This document shows, one piece after another, positions 27,927 to 34,511 of a DNA stretch of 64,000 bases; the first letter of the stretch is position 1; each line of letters begins with the position of its first letter. Source of the DNA: JAPLJC01 sp963697965. Lineage in GTDB: Bacteria; Desulfobacterota; Desulfobaccia; Desulfobaccales; 0-14-0-80-60-11. The stretch spans positions 744,001-808,000 of the forward strand of contig OY969108.1 in the NCBI GenBank assembly GCA_963697965.1. Direction: 5' to 3'. The notes under the pieces were generated by a model that searched no databases, was not told where the DNA came from, and saw only the letters and a program-made list of their open reading frames with translations. The position numbers and the translations under genes are program-made.

Positions 27927-28592
27927 CTACCCCTTCGTCTTCTTTTCTGGAGGGGCTTCGGCAGCCGGCTTGGAGGCCGGTGGGGACCCGGGCTTCGATT
28001 TCGGCCAGGCGGAGCAAGCCACGTCCTTAAGGCCAGAGACCACACCCACCAGGATGTCGCTGACGGCCTTGACCGCCGACTGACCCAGGCTGCCGGCGGC
28101 CTCGATGGCGCCGCCCGCGGCCGCCTTGGCGGCTTCGCCCACATTGCCGCCGATCTCGGCAGTGGCCTCGATGACGCCGGCTACGGCGCTTTTGGCCACC
28201 AGGGCCACGTCGCCGCCGACTTCCCCGGCCCCTTTGACCGCGCCTTTGGCCAGTTGGGCGGCGGCCTTTCCCACATCTCCGCCCACGTCGGTGAGGCCCA
28301 GGAGAATGCCCTTGGCCACATCCTTGGTGGTCACCACCAGGCCGGAGCCCATTTCTTCGCTGGCCTTCAACGCCCCTTTAAAGATGTCCTTGCTGACATT
28401 GAGGGTCTCGTTGGCCACGCTGCCGGTGCCTTTCAGGACGTCGGTCACGGTGTTTCTCGCCAGACTGACGATTTGGGCTTCGATCTCGTTCAGCCCCTTG
28501 AGGCTGTCGACCAGGCCGTCTTTCACGGTGGTGCCGGCTTCGCCCAGCATTTTGCCGATACTCTTGCTCTCTTTAGTTTCCTGGGGGGACAT
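27927..28592 (-). CDS. Amphipathic-helix repeat protein (phasin/apolipoprotein-like composition), function unknown
   Basis: A 221-residue protein made almost wholly of repeated Ala/Val/Gly-rich amphipathic helices with regular Lys/Glu/Asp (for example DVGKAAAQLAKGAVKGAGEVGGDVALVAKSAV cut into similar 10-12 residue units), ending in a Pro/Lys-rich charged tail. Such repeats are typical of proteins that lie on lipid or polymer surfaces, such as phasins, perilipins and LEA proteins. GGAGG stands five bases before ATG 28592. It lies directly upstream of the P-type ATPase gene and downstream of a tandem operator-like repeat. I do not recognise a named family. Confidence 0.7.
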   Translation of the reverse strand: MSPQETKESKSIGKMLGEAGTTVKDGLVDSLKGLNEIEAQIVSLARNTVTDVLKGTGSVANETLNVSKDIFKGALKASEEMGSGLVVTTKDVAKGILLGLTDVGGDVGKAAAQLAKGAVKGAGEVGGDVALVAKSAVAGVIEATAEIGGNVGEAAKAAAGGAIEAAGSLGQSAVKAVSDILVGVVSGLKDVACSAWPKSKPGSPPASKPAAEAPPEKKTKG

Positions 28593-28609
28593 ATGGACCT
28601 CCAAAAATT

Positions 28610-28662
28610 TTGGTTAACTTCAAGATAGTAATTTATTGGTTAACTTCAAGGTTAGTAATTTA
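28610..28662. repeat. Tandem near-perfect 26/27-bp repeat, candidate operator
   Basis: Two copies of TTGGTTAACTTCAAG followed by a TAGTAATTTA tail lie head to tail at 28610-28635 and 28636-28662, differing only at the centre. They sit 18 bases upstream of the amphipathic-protein start on the minus strand, where a promoter is expected. The TTGGTTAA core also occurs before the other HMA_2 genes (30667-30674 and 32410-32417), so it may be the binding site of the locus regulator. Confidence 0.6.
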
Positions 28663-28741
28663 AAGAAACATTTTCAGGTCTGTGATGCCATTCCGGCCAC
28701 GAGCCGGCAATACCCCCTCCGGCGGGCCTAAGGGAAGGCCT

Positions 28742-29029
28742 TCAAAGACTGCGGCTTATCGTGGCAGCCAGTTGGGTTACGCTGATTTCAGGAAATAGGG
28801 AGGAAAAGGTCTCCTTTAATTGCAACAGAAAACTGAGGGAGGATAATCGCTGCCTGTCATAGTCGATGGACACCAGTCCCTGGACGGCGTCCGCTTCCAC
28901 CTGGTGAATCCCTCTGATAGCCCCCAAGCGGTCCTGCAGCTCCCGCGCCAGGACTTCATTGCCCTTGACCCGGGTTATGGTCAGACTGACCTGGCCCGGC
29001 CGGGAGGCGATTACCTCGATGTCCTGCAA
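28742..29029 (-). CDS. Small HMA_2-like domain protein
   Basis: A 95-residue protein with the ferredoxin-like HMA_2 pattern: ASRPGQVSLTITRVKGN at the start, a helix (LARELQDRLGAIRGIHQVEAD), then GLVSIDYDRQRLSSLSFL. It has no CxxC metal motif. It begins with TTG (29027-29029) preceded by AAAGGGGG. It belongs to the same local group of four HMA_2-containing proteins. What the domain binds is not established. Confidence 0.7.
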   Translation of the reverse strand: MQDIEVIASRPGQVSLTITRVKGNEVLARELQDRLGAIRGIHQVEADAVQGLVSIDYDRQRLSSLSFLLQLKETFSSLFPEISVTQLAATISRSL

Positions 29030-29228
29030 GTCCTTCCCCCTTTTAGGAGAGCAGTCATCCTGGGGATAATGAAAAGATAGTTATGCCCAAAATAAAGTCT
29101 ATATTATAGATAATATGACAGCCCTTACAACGATGGGGTGACGATATATATCGCCAAACGATGTTGGTGGGAGCAACTTCCACTCAAAAGCCAGGTGGGA
29201 AAATGAACATCGATTTTCCAACTGCCAT

Positions 29229-30530
29229 TCACAACAATCTGGCCCCCAATTCAGCGACCCCGGACCTTTCCCCCTTGATCAGGGTTATGTGGCCGGAAAT
29301 CTTCTCGTCTTTAATCTTCTCCACCAAATAACTCAAGCCATTGGAAGAGGCGTCCAGATACGGGTGATCGATCTGTTCCGGGTCTCCGGTGAAGACGATC
29401 TTGCTGCCCCGGCCCACCCGGGTAAGGATGGTTTTGATCACATGGGGACTGAGATTCTGGCTTTCATCGCAAATAATGAACTGGCGAGGGATGCTGCGGC
29501 CCCGGATATAAGTCAGGGCCTCCAATTCAATCTTGCCGCTGCTGAGCAAATACTCGGTGGAGCCGTTGGACCGGATATGCTCGTTGCAGAGATACTCCAA
29601 GTTATCATATATGGGCTGCATCCAGGGGCGAATCTTGTCTTCCTTATCCCCGGGAAGATAGCCCAGGTCGTTGCCCAGGGGCACAATGGGCCTGGTGATG
29701 AGGAGGCGGTTAAATCTGCCGTTATCCTCAAAGACTCGTTCCAGCCCGGCGGCCAACGCCAGGATGGTCTTCCCCGTCCCGGCCTTGCCGACTAAGGTAA
29801 CGATCTTGATTTGATCATCCAGCAGCAGTTCCAGGGCAAATCTCTGTTCTTTGTTCAATGCTTTGATGCCATAAGCCGCCTTGCCGTCATAAGAGAGCTT
29901 ATGGATTTTATTATCACAATATTTGGCCAGGGCTGAAATGGAGGGAACTTCACTGGACTTGATGATACAAAATTGGTTGGGGTGCAGGCCATTCTGGGCG
30001 GAGTCGAGCGAACCATCCTGATAAAACCGGTCTATTTCTGCCTGAGCAAGAAACGATTCCTGAACACCGTTATATAACTTACAATAATCTACTTTATCGC
30101 TATAAAAATCTTCAGTGGGAATCCCCAGGACATCTGCCTTTATCCTCAGATTTAGATCTTTGGTAACCAAAACCAGCGGGTTATTTCCACTGTTCTTTAG
30201 ATGATAGGCCAGGGCCAGGATTCTATTGTCAACGATGTTCAAATCGACCCCGTTCAACGGGTCGTAAGATTTGATTCCGTTTAATTCAATGCGGATGGAT
30301 CCCCCTCCCGGGAGTGGGACCCCTTCCGCCAGGCGGCCTTTCAACCTCAATTCATCCAATTTTCTGGAAACCTCCCGGGCATTTCTGCCCACCTCATCCC
30401 CCCTCCTCTTGGTGCGGTCTAATTCCTCTATCACTGAAAGCGGCAAAACTATGGAATTGTCTTCGAAAGCAAATAAGGATTCCGGGTCGTGCAATAAAAC
30501 GTTGGTATCCAAAACATAGATTTTTTTCAT
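29229..30530 (-). CDS. PIN-domain PhoH-family ATPase (PhoH2/YlaK-like)
   Basis: A 433-residue fusion. The N-terminal PIN ribonuclease domain (about 1-150) has the acidic residues in YVLDTNVLLHDPESL, VIEELDRTK and NIVDNRILALA. The C-terminal PhoH domain has Walker A VGKAGTGKTILALAAGLE, LLITRPIVPLGNDLGYLPGD and Walker B FIICDESQNLSPH. PhoH2 proteins are RNA helicase/RNase machines, in mycobacteria partnered by an antitoxin-like PhoAT. No such partner gene is adjacent here. It interrupts the HMA_2 locus on the same strand as the ATPase. Confidence 0.92.
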   Translation of the reverse strand: MKKIYVLDTNVLLHDPESLFAFEDNSIVLPLSVIEELDRTKRRGDEVGRNAREVSRKLDELRLKGRLAEGVPLPGGGSIRIELNGIKSYDPLNGVDLNIVDNRILALAYHLKNSGNNPLVLVTKDLNLRIKADVLGIPTEDFYSDKVDYCKLYNGVQESFLAQAEIDRFYQDGSLDSAQNGLHPNQFCIIKSSEVPSISALAKYCDNKIHKLSYDGKAAYGIKALNKEQRFALELLLDDQIKIVTLVGKAGTGKTILALAAGLERVFEDNGRFNRLLITRPIVPLGNDLGYLPGDKEDKIRPWMQPIYDNLEYLCNEHIRSNGSTEYLLSSGKIELEALTYIRGRSIPRQFIICDESQNLSPHVIKTILTRVGRGSKIVFTGDPEQIDHPYLDASSNGLSYLVEKIKDEKISGHITLIKGERSGVAELGARLL

Positions 30531-30755
30531 TTGCCCCCTCTGGCATCTACTGGCTCATTAGCTGCTATTCTGCCATATCCCGGATATTTTGGGAAGGGTT
30601 TTTCCCATAAGAGAACCTATGCGGCTAAATGATAATTGTCCTGATAGTTTAAGGCATTAGGCAAAATTAACCAAATTCTAACATTAAAAATATTAAATCG
30701 TAACGTTCATAGGTAACAATTCAGCTCAAAACAGCTTGCTAAAGCGGAGGTTGCC

Positions 30756-31127
30756 ATGCACGTGGATTCAGCTTACGTACACGCCCTGGCAGGGAGGCTG
30801 CGGATCAAGATTCCGAGGATTAAGGGGGCGGCCGACCAGGCCGAGGAACTTGAGCAGCACCTGCAGCAATTTGCCGGCATTGAATCCGTTTCCGCCAATC
30901 CTACCACCGGCAACGTCTTGGTCCTTTACAATCCCCAGCGCATCGACCAGGGGCGCATCATCTTATCCTTGAGAGAATCGGGGTATCTGTCTCATGCGGG
31001 TTCGATGGCCGGTGGCATGGCGAGCCACCCATCTGCTCCGCAGGGGCTGGTGGAAAAAGTGACCTCGGTCGTGGCCTCCACCTTGATGGAGGTCGCTCTG
31101 AGCCGGCTGGTCGGCGGCCTGATTTGA
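30756..31127 (+). CDS. HMA_2-like domain protein with hydrophobic tail
   Basis: A 123-residue protein. Residues about 8-80 form an HMA_2-like domain (YVHALAGRLRIKIPRIKGA, then SANPTTGNVLVLYNP) without a CxxC motif. A short glycine-rich linker leads to a C-terminal helix (VEKVTSVVASTLMEVALSRLVGGLI) that could enter a membrane or pack on one. The ATG has GCGGAGG upstream and a TTAACCAA box lies about 85 bases before it. A tiny membrane protein gene follows 22 bases later. Its domain matches the N-terminus of the nearby P-type ATPase. Confidence 0.75.
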   Translation: MHVDSAYVHALAGRLRIKIPRIKGAADQAEELEQHLQQFAGIESVSANPTTGNVLVLYNPQRIDQGRIILSLRESGYLSHAGSMAGGMASHPSAPQGLVEKVTSVVASTLMEVALSRLVGGLI

Positions 31128-31149
31128 GCAGCCCCGCAGGAGGGAAACC

Positions 31150-31263
31150 ATGTGGTATCTTATCAGCCTGATTATCGGGGTGGCCCTTGGTTTTTGGGGA
31201 CGTTACTGGTTGACGGAAATTAAATGCCGGAATTGTGGCGCCGAATATCTCGAATATCCCTGA
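31150..31263 (+). CDS. Tiny membrane protein with CxxC half zinc-ribbon
   Basis: A 37-residue open frame: one transmembrane helix (WYLISLIIGVALGFWGRYWL) followed by a cytoplasmic tail with EIKCRNCGAEYLEYP. The start has GGAGGG at good spacing and lies 22 bases after the HMA_2 gene, so the two are probably co-expressed. The CxxC pair could complete a metal site on dimerisation or with a partner. No family is known to me. Confidence 0.65.
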   Translation: MWYLISLIIGVALGFWGRYWLTEIKCRNCGAEYLEYP

Positions 31264-31459
31264 GGCGCCGACAGGGTTGGCAGAGTGCAAATGGGCGCCG
31301 GGAGGGTTTATTCCTCCATTTTCCTGCGAATATGCGAGACCAGGCGCCGCCACCCGCAACAACCCCGGAAAAAAGCCCGTTCCCTGGGCTCCAACTTACT
31401 CTTTAGCCTCTTTCAGGTCCTGCCGGTAATCCTTCCCTAAGAAACTTAACCTCTCCCGA

Positions 31460-32035
31460 TCAGTCTTTCTTTTCCGCCGTGGTCTCATTACCGCCTTCCA
31501 CCAGGCCGCGGTTCAGCATGACAAAGCTGGCAAAGCCAAACCAGAGATAGTCGGACCAGGAAGGGAAGGCGACCTCCTCGGCGGCCCAAAGCCTGCGTAA
31601 GCCGAAGAAGACCAGGGTGAGCGGCAACAGGAGTTTCAGGTCCAGCCCCCCGGTAAGTTTGGCCAGACGGGTATTGGCGGCCTTAAGGGAACCGGTCAGG
31701 CTGGCGGCCATGGGCGGGCCGCCGGTCCCGGCGCCGGGATTCTCCGCCAAGCAGGCCAATCCGGCGGCCAGGGTGAGAACTTCGATTCCGGGGAAGAGTT
31801 CCCCCAAGGTCTCGGACAGGATTTCCAGGGAGGCCGTAGAGAATAATTGGTCCTGGTCGTAATGGATCAAGAGGCTCCCGGTTCCCGGTTTGGCCTCGAC
31901 TTGCGTGATGCCCGGCACCTTGGCGAGCTTTCCCTGAGCCTGGCGGGCCAGGGCCGGGTTTCCCTTAACCTTGGCGACCTTGAGGCGCACCCTCCCCGGC
32001 AGGGCATGGACGACTTTGAAGCCCTCGAGTTCCAT
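31460..32035 (-). CDS. HMA_2-like domain protein with two membrane helices
   Basis: A 191-residue protein whose first ~75 residues match the other HMA_2 domains (VVHALPGRVRLKVAKVKGN, then VEAKPGTGSLLIHYDQ). A linker and two hydrophobic segments (LKLLLPLTLVFFGLRRLW and YLWFGFASFVMLNRGL) follow. The ATG at 32035 has GGGAG upstream; a TTG at 32056 that overlaps the stop of the preceding gene (TTGA) is an alternative. It is transcribed with the DUF5132-like gene. The Arg-rich PGRVRLKV start is shared by all four HMA_2 proteins of the locus. Confidence 0.75.
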   Translation of the reverse strand: MELEGFKVVHALPGRVRLKVAKVKGNPALARQAQGKLAKVPGITQVEAKPGTGSLLIHYDQDQLFSTASLEILSETLGELFPGIEVLTLAAGLACLAENPGAGTGGPPMAASLTGSLKAANTRLAKLTGGLDLKLLLPLTLVFFGLRRLWAAEEVAFPSWSDYLWFGFASFVMLNRGLVEGGNETTAEKKD

Positions 32036-32052
32036 TCTCTCTCCCGGAAGGG

Positions 32053-32355
32053 TCAACTGCCTGGTTTAACTTTTTTAGCCACCGCTTCCACTGTGGCGGC
32101 TGCCGCCTCGGCTGTGGCGCTTTCTGCGCGTTCGGACTGGACCTCGGCCATCAGATCGCTGATCTGCTCCCCGGCCTCGGCCGCGAACTCCTTGGCCATG
32201 TCCGCCAAGGTCAGATAGCCTCTGATCAGGGTCTTGGCCAGGGGGCGGGACACCGCCGCCACGGCGGGAAGAACGATGGGAGCCGCCAGGGCCACCCCCA
32301 AAACCACCAGAATACTGGGAACCGCGCCCTTCAGACCTCTATCCATAACAGCCAT
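32053..32355 (-). CDS. DUF5132-like small membrane protein
   Basis: A 100-residue protein with one N-terminal hydrophobic helix (AVPSILVVLGVALAAPIVLPAVAAV), then SRPLAKTLIRGYLTLADMAKEFAAEAGEQISDLMAEVQSE and an Ala/Glu-rich tail. This resembles DUF5132 proteins, which I recall as neighbours of HMA_2 genes. A clear AAGGAGGAT site precedes ATG 32355. The function is unknown; an amphipathic membrane-bound scaffold is one possibility. Confidence 0.72.
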   Translation of the reverse strand: MAVMDRGLKGAVPSILVVLGVALAAPIVLPAVAAVSRPLAKTLIRGYLTLADMAKEFAAEAGEQISDLMAEVQSERAESATAEAAAATVEAVAKKVKPGS

Positions 32356-32451
32356 GGCACCATCCTCCTTTTCAAAGGGACAATTTGAAAAACTAACATT
32401 AGTGATTTTTTAACCAAAAATCAATGAGACCTTAATAATTTCCTAACAGCT

Positions 32452-32472
32452 ATATATCAATATTCGATATAT
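32452..32472. promoter_or_regulatory. Perfect palindrome over the PadR start codon, candidate autoregulatory operator
   Basis: ATATATC and GATATAT face each other across a 7-base spacer, and the right arm runs into the ATG of the PadR gene (32471). The gene has no Shine-Dalgarno sequence. PadR proteins usually bind palindromes in their own promoter, so this is a candidate site for self-repression. Confidence 0.45.
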
Positions 32473-32821
32473 GAATTTTCAAAGACAAATCTCTCAGGCC
32501 TTCTGGCAGGGTATGGTGAAACTCATTGTCCTGCACCAAGCGAGTCTGGGGCCGGTATATGGCGGCCGGTTGAGTAAGTATTTCCACAGCCTGGGTTACG
32601 CCATCAGCCCGGGTAGCCTGTACCCTATGCTCCATAGCATGGAAAAGGCCAACCTCATGCGCTGCCACATCAGGATCTTCAAGGGGCGGGCGCGCAAATA
32701 TTATGAGCTTACTCCAAAAGGGCAAGACTGCCTGGAGGCCTCGCGCCAAGAAGCGGCAGAAATTGTCCGTGAGGTGATCCTGAACGGCCTGCCGGATGCA
32801 GCTCAAGCGAATTCAGTTTAG
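32471..32821 (+). CDS. PadR-family transcriptional regulator
   Basis: A 116-residue winged-helix protein with the PadR signature: VKLIVLHQASLGPVYGGRLSKYF, then ISPGSLYPMLHSMEKANLMR and ARKYYELTPKGQDCLE, followed by a C-terminal helix. It is divergent from the DUF5132-HMA_2 pair with a 115-base shared upstream region that contains a TTAACCAA box and the palindrome at the start codon. It probably controls the HMA_2 locus. PadR proteins are usually ligand-responsive repressors; the ligand here is unknown. Confidence 0.85.
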   Translation: MNFQRQISQAFWQGMVKLIVLHQASLGPVYGGRLSKYFHSLGYAISPGSLYPMLHSMEKANLMRCHIRIFKGRARKYYELTPKGQDCLEASRQEAAEIVREVILNGLPDAAQANSV

Positions 32822-33022
32822 CCTTCACGGTTTTTCCCTCTCCCTTATTGCCCTTTCCTTTTGATTTAAGCGGTTATCCCGCCCAGCTCCCCCCTTATCA
32901 TCCCCTCAAAGAGGCTTAATTATACGCAGTCTTGCCACTCAGGCAATAAGTTTACTTGGGATATTTTTCGTACAAGTTGGAATTAACTAAAAATTAACCC
33001 AATTGCAATACAATAGTAATGT

Positions 33023-33053
33023 AGGTGCGATAGTAATTGCGCAATTTGCACCC
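33023..33053. promoter_or_regulatory. Nested inverted repeat upstream of the methyltransferase gene
   Basis: A perfect 12-base palindrome AATTGCGCAATT (33035-33046) is flanked by GGTGC and GCACC (33024-33028 and 33048-33052). It lies in an AT-rich 290-base intergenic region about 60 bases before the methyltransferase start and could be an operator. Confidence 0.35.
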
Positions 33054-33109
33054 GTAATTGAACAATTTGTACATAATTATATCATATCAAAATAATTTAG
33101 GAGGGTCCA

Positions 33110-33805
33110 ATGATGGGAGATTTTAGCCTAAGTACTAATCTTCTTAAGGATATCCTAAAAGTTGCCAAGCCTTTCGGCCACAACGAAAAGACCAGGGAAT
33201 TGAACATAGGTTTCGGCTTTATGTATTATGGGATAGTCAGGGCACTAAGACCGGATCATGTCTTAGTGATAGGATCAGGATATGGCTTCAGCGTTGTTTG
33301 TCTGGCCTTGGGTCTAAAGGACAATGGCCGGGGCAGGTTGAGTTTTGTCGATCCGGCCTATTCGTTATTAAAGAATGGGCCCCTCATGACCGTAGGCGGA
33401 CGGGGCGTCTGGACCGATGAGTCTCATGTTAAAGCGCATTTCGGGCACTTCGGCGTAGAAAACCTGGTCACTCATTATAAGATGCGCAGCGATGAATTTT
33501 TCCCCAGTTTCCAGGATTTAAAATTGCCTCCCATCAATCTGGCCTTCATTGACGGCAGCCATGCCTACAAAGACGTGAAATACGATTTCATCAAGGTCTT
33601 GGAGCAGTCGCATAAGAATACTTATATCTTTCTGCACGACACCAACATTTACCTCAGGGAATTGGTCAAGCACGCGGGGGTGAAGAAATGGTTGAAATTC
33701 GTCAAGCGGGAGGAGGCCTCCTTTGAGGTGATCGATTTTCCCTTCTCCTCGGGCGTCGCCCTGGTCCGGGTTGTGGACCCCTCCGCCTGGAAGAGACTCC
33801 ATTGA
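33110..33805 (+). CDS. Class I SAM-dependent methyltransferase
   Basis: A 231-residue protein of the Methyltransf_24 kind. Motif I reads HVLVIGSGYGFSVVCLALGL, the acidic end of strand 2 is LSFVDPAYS, and the strand-4 region is INLAFIDGSHAYKDVKYDF. AGGAGG precedes the ATG. The stop overlaps the TTG start of the phosphatidylserine-decarboxylase-like gene by four bases, so it probably works in the same lipid or envelope pathway. The methyl acceptor is unknown. Confidence 0.83.
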   Translation: MMGDFSLSTNLLKDILKVAKPFGHNEKTRELNIGFGFMYYGIVRALRPDHVLVIGSGYGFSVVCLALGLKDNGRGRLSFVDPAYSLLKNGPLMTVGGRGVWTDESHVKAHFGHFGVENLVTHYKMRSDEFFPSFQDLKLPPINLAFIDGSHAYKDVKYDFIKVLEQSHKNTYIFLHDTNIYLRELVKHAGVKKWLKFVKREEASFEVIDFPFSSGVALVRVVDPSAWKRLH

Positions 33806-34488
33806 CCTGGCTAACCATATCCCTCCTGACAGCCACACTAACGGGGTATCTATACTGGCGCTACATCTGGTTTTTTCGCAACCCCCCGCGGGTACCGCCG
33901 CCGGGAGAGAGCCTGGTCAGTCCCGCCGACGGCACCGTGGTCTATGTCACCAGGGTGGCGCCCCGGCAGGAGGTAATAATGATCAAGCAGGGGCTACCGG
34001 CGACTCTCACCGACATAGTCAAGGAAGACCTGCCCTCTCCCAAAATCCTGATCGGCATCTTTATGAGCCCCTTCAACGTCCACTACAACCGGGCCCCGCT
34101 CCCCGGGAAGGTCAACTTTATCAGGCACTACCCCGCCAAGCTGAAGAATTTTTGCATGGCTCCCATGCATTGGCGGACCCTGCTTAAGCGGGCGCCCTTT
34201 TATGAGAATTCGAGGCACATAATCCACAACGAACGAGTAGTGACCAATATGGAGGGCAGATTCAAGGGAGAGGCGCTATCTTACTATGTCGTGCAAATCG
34301 CCGGGAAGAGTGTGAGAGGCATTGATAGTTATGTCAACCCGGGGGAGCAGGTCACTAAGGGTGAAGTCTTCGGCATGATCCGCATCGGCTCGCAAGTGGA
34401 CCTGGTGGCGCCATTCCGGCCCGAGATGAGCATCCTGGTCCGGCCGGGAGATAAAGTCCGGGCCGGAGAGACGGTCTTAATCGCTTAA
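33802..34488 (+). CDS. psd: Phosphatidylserine decarboxylase-like protein (short form)
   Basis: A 228-residue protein with an N-terminal membrane helix, the PSD segment WFFRNPPRVPPPGESLVSPADGTVVYV, and IFMSPFNVHYNRAPLPG. The self-cleavage site appears as RIGSQVDLVAP, with the Gly-Ser bond near residue 197 where the pyruvoyl group would form. The short form makes phosphatidylethanolamine or its archaeal-type analogue from the serine lipid. It starts with TTG in a TTGA overlap. No phosphatidylserine synthase gene is nearby, so it may be a second, specialised copy. Confidence 0.85.
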   Translation: MTWLTISLLTATLTGYLYWRYIWFFRNPPRVPPPGESLVSPADGTVVYVTRVAPRQEVIMIKQGLPATLTDIVKEDLPSPKILIGIFMSPFNVHYNRAPLPGKVNFIRHYPAKLKNFCMAPMHWRTLLKRAPFYENSRHIIHNERVVTNMEGRFKGEALSYYVVQIAGKSVRGIDSYVNPGEQVTKGEVFGMIRIGSQVDLVAPFRPEMSILVRPGDKVRAGETVLIA

Positions 34489-34511
34489 TCCATTATAGAA
34501 AGGGGGGAACT

